Source: Tetrapyrgos nigripes (lineage: Eukaryota > Basidiomycota > Agaricomycetes > Agaricales > Campanellaceae). From it: a DNA stretch of 64,000 nt. The stretch spans positions 558,001-622,000 of the forward strand of contig JAACJM010000027.1 in the NCBI GenBank assembly GCA_013368315.1, given 5' to 3'. A program made the translations under genes and the position numbers. Within the stretch, counting starts at the first letter, position 1. Every line of letters starts with the position of its first letter. The notes below the pieces were generated by a model. That model was not told the DNA's origin, did not search any database, and saw nothing but the letters and a program-made list of their open reading frames with translations. Shown piece after piece: positions 22,901 to 34,410 of this stretch.

Positions 22901-23770
22901 GGATCTTCCATACGGTCTACTATCTACACTGGCCAAGAACGGAGTTTACTACAAACCAACTAGGTATGTCATTTGCAGCATTTTCTTGCTAAGTACTGTC
23001 ACTCAAGTCTTACCGGTTTCTGTCGGCAATTTCAAGGCTTTGGGCGACTTTTATCTTACTCACTGTGTGAGTCCTGGGTTGGTCAGCACTCGACACAGGC
23101 TTGGTCCGTGCCTTTAGCCAACTTTGTTGACTATACGAGTCCCTTTGCTTTCGTTTTTGCATGTCGGTCGCGAGCCATAGTCAGGCTTGGTTCTGTATCT
23201 ATGGCCAACTCGGTTGGCCACACACTTCCGTCTTTACAGACTGCATTCTGAATTTTTGGCAATATCAGCACTTTGGACGAGATCGTCAACTGCGTTCATT
23301 TGTTGGGTACGTCTTTCTCGGCTTTCTTTGTGAATGACTGACTGATATCTGTCTCCAGGCTACTGGCTAATTGATTTGATGCCAGTGGTATAATCGATAT
23401 AAACGTCTAAAGATTGCAGACTAAGAGACCCATTGATGCCGGTGGTGCTATGATCTACGGAACAGTTAGCTTTGCTGACCCCCATGACGCAAAGTTATGG
23501 ATCTTCTGTACGGTCAGACAAACAGTCATGGATTTTCTGAAAGATCTACGACCTCCACCGGCCAAGGCAAGAGGTGACTGGAATCCACATTGGTACGTCC
23601 TTTTCAGATTTTTCTTGCTACTATCACCAATTTTCACTTATTACTTGTAAAGATATTGCTCTGGGCAACTTTGACACCTTGACCAGATTGAGGATGTTTG
23701 CACACATCATTTTGGTAGGTCTACGTCTCCTTTACTTGACAATCTTTCTCTTATTTCCGTGGAACAATGA
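19944..23770 (+). repeat. Right array of ~460-bp exon-like modules (five copies)
   Basis: Mirror image of the left array: the module landmark GTTAGCTTTGCTGACCCCC is at 20264, 20726, 22396, 22867 and 23465. Spacings of 462, 471 and 598 repeat those of the left arm. The last copy (from 23414) carries the same variant 'DFLKDLRPPPAKARGDW' end as the outermost left copy, so the internal order predates the inversion. Copies two and three are separated by about 1.3 kb that includes coiled-coil exons absent from the left arm; either the left lost them with one module, or the right gained them. Protein family unknown. Confidence 0.6.
21434..22251 (+). CDS. Coiled-coil protein exons inside the right array
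   Basis: Several exons with strong heptad character: 'KEKVHLQLADWQVQLEDSQR' with 'TLNAQLKDSQRTMEFLQAQK' (21460-21610), 'NETIGNLESQVDQLQQQLAD' (about 21665-21770), 'ELSDVRERLQGEQNERSKLG' (21950-22040) and 'FEKEIASLQEQTANNINLYE' with 'EQSKRKELANQLQAEHRKSQ' (22090-22225). Introns start GTGTGT and GTATGT and end in CAG. Only the right arm has it. The family cannot be named from a coiled coil alone; start and end are not defined. It may be part of the same gene as the flanking modules. Confidence 0.5.
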
Positions 23771-24540
23771 ATTCGCTGACGAATTTTTCAGGCTTCACTC
23801 CTACCCCCCTCGTCATGTTTATTCACTTAGAGGTGTTTGACACTGGCGCTTATTGCATGGACTCCTCGATCTCTGAGTTCAGAGTCACGCAGACGTTAGC
23901 ACAGGACCAAATCAGTTTATTCGCATGTTTTGACAACACAGTGGTCTTATCACCTCACCTTTCATCAGCGGGGGTCCAAATGCCCCTTCATTATGATACC
24001 GTTGACTGTGGGGTTAATACACATTGCAGAGCGTGCGGCAATGTTGACCGAGTTTGCGGACAATTTACCACCTGCTGGAATAGAAAATGAAGTGGTGACG
24101 ATGAAGAAAGCAACATCGCCAATCCCTGCTCCTCGACTAGTGCTGCAACTTGAATGCGACCCCATCATAGGTCGACGACTCAACACGAAACTCGTACGTT
24201 GTTCCCACATCAGACAGAAGGCATCTATTTTTCCTTTCATTCCCACTTCAATGGGTGTCGGGTCCTGCATGATCTTCTCAATGACTTCGACCACCTACTT
24301 CTCGAAATGTGAAGCTATGCTTTGTGTTGCAGTCGACTTCTGTTCGGACTATAGCTGTTGGAGATCGCAGGAAATCCTTCAAGTTTTTCGAGGCTTCGGG
24401 AAGAGCTTTCTCAGAAGGGACTCCCTTTGTCTCAATAGGTATGATAGAGATCGCCAGCATGTTTGCTGATATCAGAGATGATACTCAGAATACTGCTCGC
24501 ATTCGCCCATCCACCCATCAGACGTTTGCCTCTCCATAGA
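23770..24540 (+). pseudogene. Unidentified gene X, right copy, first part
   Basis: Same blocks as the left copy: 'AYCMDSSISEFRVTQTLAQD', 'LPPAGIENEVVTMKKATSPI', 'QSTSVRTIAVGDRRKSFKFF', 'MIEIASMFADIRDDTQNTAR'. It lacks about 270 bp near its start and is cut by the LTR element at 24588; its remainder is at 27292-27806. Function unknown. Confidence 0.4.
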
Positions 24541-24587
24541 AACCATATGCTTTAAGCTATGGCATCCAGAATGTTGCAGTTCATTCC

Positions 24588-27291
24588 TGTCAAGTCCATG
24601 CAGATACCCAATGCTAGGAAACATCAAGGACCCGGATGGAAGTCTTGAGTGGATTGGATGGAGATTCCGAGTGGATCCAGATAGGAAAGAGCTTATAAAG
24701 ATGAATAAGGATTTCAGTCGGAAAGACTGGGAAGCTCTAGGGAACCATCGAGGAAGGATAGGAGACCAGCTTTGTCAATTTTGCACTTAAGCTATCTACT
24801 ACAAATGTGCTAGCTTAAGTACTACTTCGGGAAGTGTAGGAATAAGATAGGAAAGGATCAGAAATGAAGAGTAATATAACTACAGAAGGAAAGGTGAAGG
24901 GAAACGCCTCCTAAGGAAAGTGGAGTTGTGGATATGAAGTGGAGACGTTGGAGTAGGATTGGAGATGAATCGGAAATGAAGGAATAATCGGAAAGTGATA
25001 GGAAAGTAATGGAAAGTAAGACTGTACTGGAAAGTCATTGGATCCTACTGGAAAGGATCCGGAAAGGACCCTACTGGAAAGGATCTGGACAGGACCCTAC
25101 TGGAAAGTACAGGAAAGTGAAGTATAGGAAAGTATCGGAAAGGTATAAGAAGTATAGGGAAGTGCATAGATCTTACAGTATCCTCCTCTTAGGCCTCGAG
25201 CCCTCGAGAGGTGTAGGAAAGTATGGGAAAATGCATAGGGTTTACAGTATCCTCCTCTTAGGCCTTGAGCCCGCGAGAGGCATAGGAAAATGTTAGGAAA
25301 TACCAGGAAATGGTCTTGTAGTAAATTTATAAGTAAAAATGTGGAATGGGGTGGAAAGACTTGGAAAGTCGAAAAAAAAATGCAGGAAAGCAAAAATGCG
25401 GAATGGACTGGAAAGAGTCAGAAAATTGTGGAATGGAGTGGAAAGGATGTGGAAAGATGTGGAAAGTGGAAAGCTATGGAAAGTAGAAAAAAGCGGGATG
25501 CAATGGAGGGATGGAGGGGGTTGGAACAGCGTGGAATGACTTGGGAAGTGAAAGGAAAGAGCCGGAAAGCGAAAATGCGGAATAAACCGGAAAAAGTCGG
25601 GAAGGGAGTGGAACGACATGGAAAGGAAAAAATGCGCAATGGCATGGAAAAGGACTGGAAAGAATTGGAGAAGGAAAAATGTGGAATAGCACGGAATGTA
25701 TGTAGGAGGGTTGTGGCACCAGCAAGCAGCTCAGATGAAGCTGTAGGAGTGGCATAAAGCCAAAGAGGAGTTGGAATGGCAGGAAAGCCAGGAGGCATCG
25801 GAAAAGTACCGGATACCAAGGGATTCCACAGTCACACAAAGTGCAAACTAGTGGAGAAGCGCTGAGGAAAATGACAAGTGAAGAAATGGAAGGAGTGTCT
25901 TCTTTAACCCAGGAAACCAACGGGTTTAAGTGGGAAAGGGTGACGAGATCCAAAATACAACACACAGTCAATTCCTAAAGGAAAGACATGGAAGTCTTGG
26001 AAAGGAACTGGGCCAGAGGGGATAGGAATGTGGAGGGAATGTCAGGAAAGACATCGGAGGGAAAGGTAAAAATTAACAGTGAAAAAGATGCTATAAAAAC
26101 CGGAAAAAAATCGGAAATATATTCCGGAAAGCCCGGAAGCGAGGGGTAAGAATATAGGTCATAAAATGGATCGGAAAATGACCGGAAAAATGACCGGAAA
26201 GTCCGGAATAGTAATGGTAAAAAAAATGTTTTAAAATTAGAGAAAAAAATCGGAAACACTCCGGAAACCTGGGGTAATCAGACTTCAGGAATGAAATGGA
26301 GTAAATCCTAGGGTCCGGAAAGGAATGGACCCAGGAAGGCACAAAAAACTCGGAATACAACCGGAGTTTTAGGGAAAATAAAGGTCAGTAAACCTAGAAG
26401 GAAAAAAGCTCGGAAAAGTCGGAAACAGTAAGTAAAGAGTGTCCAAAGGCTCCAGAGCCAAAAAAAAAAAGTGCGGGGCATGGAAAGTGCATAAGTGAAG
26501 CATACGAGGATGGCATAGGGAGCAGTGGGAATGGACATTGCAAACTCGGTCACTGCATAACCAGAGTGCAAGGAAGAGGAGAGCCTATGGACAGACTCAA
26601 TACTCCGACTGGAGCTTGACCGGAAAGGTGGGAATTCCGATACAAACAGTCATTGACAAGTCAAGGAGGAAGTGCAAAATACTGTCAAGTCCATGCGGAT
26701 ACCCAATGCTAGGAAACACCAAGGACCCGGATGGAAGTCTTGAGTGGATTGGATGGAGATTCCGAGTGGATCCAGATAGGAAAGAGCTTATAAAGATGAA
26801 TAAGGATTTCAGTCGGAAAGACTGGGAAGCTCTAGGGAACCATTGAGGAAGGATAGGAGACCAGCTTTGTCGATTTTGCACTTAAGCTATCTACTACAAA
26901 TGTGCTAGCTTAAGTACTACTTCGGGAAGTGTAGGAATAAGATAGGAAAGGATTAGAAATGAAGAGTAATATAACTACAGAAGGAAAGGTGAAGGGAAAC
27001 GCCTCCTAAGGAAAGTGGAGTTGTGGATATGAAGTGGAGACGTTGGAGTAGGATTGGAGATGAATCGGAAATGAAGGAATGATCGGAAAGTGATAGGAAA
27101 GTAATGGAAAGTAAGACTGTACTGGAAAGTCATCGGATCCTACTGGAAAGGATCCGGAAAGGACCCTACTGGAAAGGATCTGGAAAGGACCCTACTGGAA
27201 AGGATCCAGACAGCTGGAAAGTACAGGAAAGTGAAGTATAGGAAAGTATCAGAAAGGTATAAGAAGTATAGGGAAGTGCATAGATCTTACA
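24588..27291. mobile_element. Non-autonomous LTR retroelement (LARD/TRIM-like)
   Basis: Direct LTRs at 24588-25177 and 26683-27291 start TGTCAAGTCCATGC and end GATCTTACA. The target duplication ATTCC is at 24583-24587 and 27292-27296, and the uninterrupted site is preserved in the left arm (16576-16580). The LTRs differ by few bases plus a short duplication of GGAAAGGA-type units near the 3' end of the right LTR, so the insertion is young. The 1.5-kb interior encodes no Gag or Pol. It starts with two tandem copies of a block 'TATCCTCCTCTTAGGCC' (25179, 25248) and is otherwise almost pure purine on the plus strand (GGAAAG, CGGAAAA repeats). A purine tract AAGGAGGAAG precedes the 3' LTR. Confidence 0.88.
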
Positions 27292-27806
27292 ATTCCCCGA
27301 AGCCCTCGCAACCACCGCACGCCTGCATTTTACGTTCCTCTACGCGATAGGCTACCTGTCACTGCTTCCTTGGGGCTACATATTGGTATTGTTTGTCACG
27401 ACACCCGACGTCAACCCGAGAGATGACATGGAACTTTCTCGTGGATTTGCCCTTCGGGCCACAGGCATTTCAGCCCAATACTGTGCACTAGATGCAGGAC
27501 ATATATCCCATAGCCAGCTTTTCAGGGCAAGCTCCGTTTCAAGACATTCTAGCACATGGCTCCCTTGGTGATATGCTCGAGATCAAACGAACTGTCGTTA
27601 TGCGTAACGACAAGACCTGTTTTGAAGGTGAAGGTCCTCGGGCGGTTCAGGAATACATCGACGGTGAGAGGGCCGCTGGTCATTTCGATGGGACATTACG
27701 TCCACGCAGACTGAGCTTTGATCCAGCAGTGTTCCGCTGCACAGCCACAACTTACTCTTTTCCGACGCTGGACGTTGTCTGCGATGATGAGCTCGACATT
27801 TGAAGA
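27292..27806 (+). pseudogene. Unidentified gene X, right copy, last part
   Basis: Continues gene X after the LTR insertion: 'FSGQAPFQDILAHGSLGDML' and 'CFEGEGPRAVQEYIDGERAA' near 27505-27680, as in the left arm at 16360-16170. The surrounding segment contains stops, so this is probably a relic. 27807-28036 is shared with 15840-16070 and shows no gene. Confidence 0.35.
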
Positions 27807-28036
27807 ACTTTTCACCGCTGCAGAGCTCGACGTCCGGGTCCCAAATGCCAATTCCCTTCAGAAGACAAAGCGGATCCCGATAAATGGCTAGATGACTTGG
27901 AGGATTCTGATAGATCACAGCCGTTTTTCGGTGTGTGTCCTACAAAAAACAATAGGGATTATCCTTCTCATCGAGATGTAAAGATGAACATTTACAAGCA
28001 ATTCTCACCATTCGTCTGCCTGAGATATCCTCAGCG

Positions 28037-28746
28037 TTGTTGGCAGCGAACACTCCAACAACAATGACAACACCTTCACCCAAACCCACCTCTCAACTCC
28101 TCAGATCTCTCTTGCATCTTCAAATCGCCTTGGAGGTCTCATATATACCTCAAGCACTTTCCATTGAAGTCTTAAGAGCAGAAGACTCGACCAACAAAGA
28201 GTACGAGCCGCTGTCGAGTCCGCGACCCTTGACACCGACTCCTCGTTCTCCTCGATCAAGTACACTTGCAACATCACTATCATCAGCGGCAGCTTCACTA
28301 CAGAACTTGCCGTACCACCACGTCACACATCACTCAAGAAACCCGTCAATCTCTCTCTTAGCTCGCCCAAATCGCTTGCACCACTTGGGTCGGCTGCTGG
28401 AAAGAAATAGCCCCATCATCCATCTATTCTTCCTCCAGCCACGCCAAATCCTAAACCCTTCTGGGACCTCGGATGCAAAGTATGTGTTACTTGGAGCTGC
28501 AAAGCAGGGCATTATTCTTGTCAGTGGTGCATCTAGAGGAGTGGTATGGGTCAGAGGCCTGCGAGTGGAGGGAAGAAGGACAATGAAGAGAGTGCAAAGG
28601 CTTTGAAGAAAGGCATGGACAAAGAGAAAGAGTTTTGGAGTCCCGGTGAAAGAGTGTGGGTTGTGGCCTATAGAATGGTTCTTGATATTGGTGAGTTTTC
28701 ACTTCTTTTTGTGCTCATCTCGTGTTTTCGAAGCAGCAAAAGCTAA
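28037..28746 (+). CDS. Unidentified ORF upstream of eIF3a piece, right copy
   Basis: Near-identical twin of 15127-15827: MLAANTPTTMTTPSPKPTSQ… with 'YIPQALSIEVLRAEDSTNKE', then the overlapping 'MGQRPASGGKKDNEESAKAL' frame ending at a GT donor near 28690. Only scattered substitutions separate the copies. Unknown function; included because both frames stay open in both arms. Confidence 0.35.
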
Positions 28747-28889
28747 TGTTTCTTTTGGGCCATACCGCAGCCTTTCTACGCCTTCCTTTCTCAAGTCCAC
28801 TCCTCTGCCTAACCATCTCCACCATCCTACGTGACAAACCCATCACCAGCCTCGACAGATACCTCACCTCTCTCAGTTGCTTGAGGCAA

Positions 28890-29865
28890 GTACTACGCTG
28901 TAGTGACAATCATCAGCGGGAAATCAGATGAAGAGTTGAGTAAGCTCGCTGGACAGGTGCTCATCAGTGCTCTCGACGTACCTGTCGGTCTTCAGACCGA
29001 TGAGGAGGAGGCTAAAGGCAGAGCTACTCGTCTCACTTCATTGCTTGGTCTCACAAAAACACCTACCTGTACTGGGTTGCTCAAGGATGCGGTAAGTCAC
29101 CTTTCTTTCTCTTTTGGTTTCTAGCTATATGCTGATGAATACAATACACCTCTCGTGACGTCCTCGAAATCTCACCACCGCATGTCAAACAGCTCTATAA
29201 CATCCTTGAAATAACCTTTGACCCCCTTATGTTCTTCTATCACTCCTCTTCTCAAAACACTGTCCTCGACCTCTGATCCCACTTATGCACCTTCCTCCCT
29301 CTCCTCCACCAAGTCCTCCTCTCCCGTCTTCTTTCCCATCTCAGCCAAATTTACTCTTCAATTAAAATCAATAACCATATGCGTCGTGGAGAGTTGAATG
29401 TTCGTGTGGATCATTTGGAGGGATGTATCATACTCATTGATGAGCCATTTGGGAGTGTCAATGAGGACTTTGTTGGTGTGTGTGCAGCTGCGGGCACGTT
29501 GTCGTCGTCTGCTGCGGTTGCTGGGGCGAGTGGAAGTGGAGTTAGGAGTAGAGGAAATGTGCAACCGACATTGTCCGAGTTGATTAGGATGAGGCAATGT
29601 AGCGATTTGTTTGTACAATCAGTTGAAAGTACTGGAAGAGGGCGAGAAAGATCGAGGAGAAGAGAAGGAGCAAGAGGAACAGCAGAAGGAAAAGTTGAAA
29701 GCTTTGGTTAGTGCCGTTAAGGATGAGAGGAAGGCGCCTGATGGAGAAGATGAAATCCAGCTTTCTCAGTTTTGTGGTGGATTTATCGACGGTCCAACGC
29801 TGCAAGTTAGGACCTATCAACCAAACTCGGGTTCCAGCTTCTCAGGCATTCTCTTTTTAGGTTGA
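28890..29865 (+). pseudogene. eIF3a (TIF32) fragment, right copy
   Basis: Reads YYAVVTIISGKSDEELSKL, then 'VLISALDVPVGLQTDEEEAK' and 'TRLTSLLGLTKTPTCTGLLK' (missing from the left copy), an intron near 29092, and 'PLLKTLSSTSDPTYAPSSLS'. It continues 'RRGELNVRVDHLEGCIILID' and 'QLKVLEEGEKDRGEEKEQEE…VSAVKDERKAPDGEDEIQL'. About 100 bp around 'AYIMG' is deleted here but kept in the left copy. Each arm therefore preserves sequence the other has lost. Together they show that the ancestral captured piece spanned a continuous middle part of eIF3a. The last 90 bp hold the start of the possible calcium-channel loop. Not functional. Confidence 0.65.
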
Positions 29866-29909
29866 TGGGAATCCGGAAGACAGTATATCCAGCTTTGATA
29901 CGATATACT

Positions 29910-31750
29910 GTCGACTACCCGCATGCAGAATGTCTTCAGATTCCTCATATACCTGGCCTCCACCTCGTGTTGTCGATGGCGTCGACCTGAGCAAATTGGA
30001 CACGGCCCTGAATGGTACACTTCATCATTCGTTCGTTGTCTGTGAAGCAGCCAAATCCTTGGTCAACGTCAATATGAAGGTATTTCGCATCAAGTGATCA
30101 CCGGACGCAGTTGACAGGAAGAGATGGGTTCATTTGGGCTAGTAAATAATGTGCCTCACGTTCATGTTCGTCCTCTGGCTATATTTGATACCTGTGTCTC
30201 CTAATGTGCTTCAAGACTTCTACAGTGATGATAACTGGGAATGCTGGAGGGATAGTCGGTATATTAAAGAGTGGTTGTATATGTAGAACGGCGGAGGAGA
30301 CCTATTTAGCCACTCAATCTCAGAGACCCCATCAGTGGAACGGGTACTGCCTCTTCCCAACTCATGTTGTGGAGTGCATACAGGTGCGTTACCCATGTTC
30401 TCTGTCAACTCCTTCACTCACTTTTCGCCTGAAGCTGCAGGAACCTCGTCACCGCCATTCAGGATTTTCTATGGATCTTCTGGTCCCAAGTCTGTTCCTT
30501 CTCAGACAATTTTGAACCTTCGCTCTATTTCTAGATCTGTGATGGACGTTGTGGTACATGAGCGTTAACCAGGACTCTAGGCTTCAGGGTGCCAAGCTAC
30601 ATGGTATTGCATGACTGGTCGCTAGTCACTGGTGTTTCTGACCGTCGGATGTTCTGCTTCAGGCTCTAGTCGTCGGTTGAGTCCTCCATGTCATCCAGTG
30701 CTGCCGTTAGCCGGCTTCAGATCCCCCTAGTCGTTGTTGGAGCCGGGGAATGGTCTTTAGATTGTTGGGCTGGGTTCTGTTCGGATTTTTTGGAGGCTCC
30801 AGCCCGGTTACCAACTCAACGCATCACCTTCCTCTATGTCCATAGATTGTTCTTCTTGCATTCATCCGTAGTTATCGCGTAGTAGAAGCTGTAAGAACAT
30901 GCACCGACATGTCTGCCGTGACAGGAGAGTCGCATCCGTATCGCAAGCCACTCCATTTTTTTTAAATTTCTTGAAAAAAAGTAATACTGTTGTGAGTGTT
31001 GGATATTGTAATGCACGCTTATACTACCCTGAACCAACCCAAATGCGACGGCCAATTGCTTGACACCGCCGCAATTCAGTGCACACACAATGACATCATT
31101 TCTCACAGCGTTCTTTTCTTCACTCACCTCCAAATCCACCCTCCCTTTTGCGCCTAATGGTCATGGATCAGTATGATTTCCTTTGGAATTTGATCATTTT
31201 CTGTGTGGGGATCTTTCTCTGTGGGACACTCTGGCTGAAGCAGAGGGAGGTGCACAGGTGGGTACTTTGGTTCTCTTCTTATTTTTGCCAAATTTACTGA
31301 TCTCTAACCTTTATTCTGTACTCCTAGATTACAAATGGATCTCCAGAAGGCCCAAGAAACCATCCAAAACCTCTGGTGCCTAGCCAGTTCCTTTATGATC
31401 AACCCAACATGCGTCCTAACCCTTCTACTCCCTCTCCTAGTCGTGGACGTGACACCACCGGCATAGGACTCAATTCTGAAACTGTCTAAAGTCTATGTGA
31501 AGACGGTGAGTAGTGTCTGAAGTCCATGTGAAGACGGTGAGGAAAATACTGATGCTTTTCAGATTGTTTTTCTTGGACCTGCATATGTGCAGACATTTAT
31601 TTAACGGGACCTGAGCACAAACATGTCCAGCGACCCCAAACACTGGGAGGGTACGAACATTGAGTTGGATGTACAAGCATGATATTGATGGAAACTGTGC
31701 TCACTGGGACTTCTAACTACATCTCGATGGACTTAGTATCAGATAGCGAG
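29910..31750 (+). other. Right-arm-only segment with possible small exons
   Basis: Homology to the left arm stops at 29909. A short open frame MSSDSSYTWPPPRVVDGVDL (from 29930) ends at a GT-like donor near 30080. At 31150-31370 MDQYDFLWNLIIFCVGIFLC, a hydrophobic helix, continues after an intron into 'RLQMDLQKAQETIQNLW', a coiled coil: a possible small membrane protein. Elsewhere I see no supported gene. Confidence 0.35.
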
Positions 31751-31839
31751 GCTATCAAATGCTTTCACTACGCTTATCATACATGAAACCGAGCCAAATG
31801 TACTGTACATATCAACACCTCAACTTCACCTTAAAAGTC

Positions 31840-32980
31840 CGTGGTCCTCCTTTGCTCGAAGCGATTTTCGACCGCTTCCCAGTTGCTCTCATCGAAACAC
31901 ACAGAAAGGATCTGACTGTAAGTGCAGACCCCAGCCGTTCTGGTACACCTGCTCCTGCCTCTGCAACGCCAGGCGCAAACGGGAATAGTGCGACACCAAA
32001 CACGGCGGCTTCGGGATCTGTCTCTCCTGCATCCGCCAAGAAGTAGGAAACAAAAGTGTTGTCGGTCAACACAACCACCGTCACTGTTGAGGCGTCGTTT
32101 ATGGCCGCAGTCGATGATCTCTTCGGTTTATTGACTGATGAAAAGAGGATTCCGATGTGGACTCACACGAATGCAAAGGTGTGGAGAAAATCTCTTCAGG
32201 GCCATCGTCATTCTTATGCTAAAATAATTTTGCACTCGGATATCAAGTCGGAAGCGAAGCCTGGCACGGAATACTCGCTTTTCAGCGGAGGAGTGACCGG
32301 CAAGTACGTGTCTCTTGACCTGCCGACTAAAATCGTACAGACGTGGGCTTTGCAGAGTCCGATGTGGCCTTCAGGTAAACTTATTGTCTGATGTTCCTCC
32401 GACACTGCTTGAATTGATGTTTTGTCAGGCCACACTGGCAACCTCAACACTACATTTGATCAGTCCTCTGACTCGACCAAAGTGACCCTTAACCTTGAAG
32501 GAGTTCCGTTAGGGCAGCAGGATGAGATTAGACGTAACATAGAGGGATACTAGTGAGTGATTGCACTCATTCTTAGGTTCCAACTTCTCACATTCTTCCA
32601 GTATCCATGGCTTAAAATCCATTGGGTATGTACAGCTCTTCCCGTCCCCACCTTCATATTCCTCAGTGTCTTCTTCGAGCAAAGTTGCAAAAAGAGCGTC
32701 CTCTACATCGAGAGAAGCTCCATCATCGACTTCAACATATGTCATAGTTGGCTTGATAATGTTTATGATCGTCGTCGCTGCATTTGCTATACCATACCTG
32801 TCTTCAGAAGCAATTAAAATTCCTTCAGCTATCGCTATGATCCCGTCCACTTTCCCTGGCGTTGCAAAACGTGGCCCCTTTGGCAAGTCCGATAGCGACT
32901 TTGACCAAACTCCTGCTTTATCTTGGTCTTTTTCTCCTCATCTTCATATATATCGTCTTGGACATCCCAATAACCACTCA
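31840..32980 (+). pseudogene. AHA1-like Hsp90 co-chaperone, 5'-truncated, with C-terminal membrane tail
   Basis: Starts abruptly in the linker of AHA1 ('FDRFPVALIETHRKDLTVSA'), then a Pro/Ser/Ala-rich stretch. The AHSA1/START-like domain follows: 'VNTTTVTVEASFMAAVDDLF', 'DEKRIPMWT', 'SLDLPTKIVQTWALQSPMWP', and after an intron (32376-32429) 'FDQSSDSTKVTLNLEGVPLG'. A second intron (32553-32601) leads to 'IHGLKSIGYVQLFPSP'. A hydrophobic helix 'YVIVGLIMFMIVVAAFAIPY' ends the protein, as in several basidiomycete homologues. AHA1 stimulates Hsp90 ATPase. The N-terminal Hsp90-binding domain is absent and an in-frame TAG at about 32044 precedes 'ETKVLS' (one C-to-T change from CAG), so this captured copy cannot be fully functional. 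No left-arm counterpart. Confidence 0.75.
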
Positions 32981-34410
32981 TGGCTGAGAAAACCACGGCC
33001 CAGCTACCACTTGAAGTTGAGAGCTACTATCTGCTCGCACCAGATAATCTTCAGCTACAACAAGTGCACATATACGTCAGACACGGTAGGGATTGCCATG
33101 AAGTTTCTAAACTCATCATTCATTTTGCGATGGTTTTCTAGGCGAAAAAACTCCGGTTGGTGTTAGACTAACAGGACAACCTGCAAATCTTCCTCAATAC
33201 TGGTCATTCTGCAAGACTGCGCGAAGATTATAAGCCTCGGTCACTGGAGACGAAGACAGAGATGATTTCATGCGTGCCCGAAAAGTCGTTGAGAGAGAGG
33301 ATGGACATAGTGTTGAGGGTGACTGGTATGTGGTTTCTGTTCTATATCCATGGTCCCTAGTATGCTTAATGATAGTATCTTCTCCTTGTCCACCCTCTCC
33401 TTTTCTCGCTGATGATGTATACCATCTGATGAGCCAGTTTATTGGGAGAGCTGACTGACATGGGTAGAACGGTACGTCTTCATCATATTAGTACGAGACT
33501 ATTCACTGATATCCTTCTGCAGTCAAGCTTCGTGAACTTTACATGGACAAGTAAATACCATGCCCTTTCGTGCTCCTCATCTCATTGGCTCATACAGTGA
33601 TATAGACTTGAATTCTTGCCAGATTACCTACAAATATTTCCGGTGCGCTCTGTTTGTACCTGATCCAAGTAATGTCATTCTGACCTGTACACAGGACAAC
33701 AAATATTCCAAGAACAACCGAATCGCTGCAGCAAATAATCCACGGTCTCTATCCCACGTCGAAATGTCATACCGAAGCTGTACCTCCGCTTTTCATCAGG
33801 TATGCTGTTGCTGTTACTTTGTGCTCGGTCTCTGATTCAACAATACCTCGGAAACACGAAAGACGAAAATCTATCCAGAAACGCCTCGTGCAAGCGTTTG
33901 GAGATTTTGGAGATTTCGCTCATAGGATTTGCTCAGGGTGTGCGTTGGTCTGAATACCAGGTCTTCCTGCTCTAATTTCGTTTCCTTTGTTCAGCCGCAG
34001 CCTCCGCATACAACCACACCCTAGAACCTCTGGCCAAGAAATTGTTAAAGTACATTGGAGGAAATCCTATCCGCGTCGATGGAAACTGAGAGCGTCAGGT
34101 ATTCTCTTTCTCCACATATGCTGTTCTGACCTCTCATCACTCGTCTAGATTCATGCAGCTAGCGCACATGGCATCAAAGTACCTCCCGAATTTGAGGAGA
34201 AAGTCGTCATAGACACTTTGGTGAGTGTCAACTTGTCCTTTGCTCTGGATGCATTGCTGATTCCTCTTTTTTCTCTTCCTTTTCCTCAGGAGAAAGCCGT
34301 CGTCACTGAATGGTTTGCAGGGTGTGAGACCTTCCTCTGAAATCTGTCTTGTTGGCCTCACCTCTTTCTTTCTCATTTACTCTAGCTTTGCTTTTCGTCT
34401 TGTTTCGTCC
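32972..34410 (+). pseudogene. Histidine acid phosphatase, right copy, truncated
   Basis: Mirror copy of the gene at 5019-7263. It opens MAEKTTAQLPLEVESYYLL, has VRHG|EKTPVG across the first intron, then 'LTGQPANLPQYWSFCKTARRL' followed by TAA (near 33231) where the left copy has CAA. Later exons are recognisable to 'KVPPEFEEKVVIDTLEKAVV' and 'TEWFAG' (34320). At 34410/34411 it jumps to sequence matching 4589 of the left arm, so about 1.2 kb including the HD catalytic motif and C-terminus is deleted. It is non-functional. Confidence 0.82.

Noticed and set aside
25290..25971. Long open frames on both strands
   Set aside because: They fall inside the purine-repeat interior of the non-autonomous LTR element; Lys/Glu/Trp- or Phe/Ser/Pro-rich translations reflect GGAAAG repeats.
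30204..30568. Two overlapping plus-strand frames near 30.2-30.6 kb
   Set aside because: No family resemblance and no consistent exon pattern; left as unannotated part of the right-arm-only segment.
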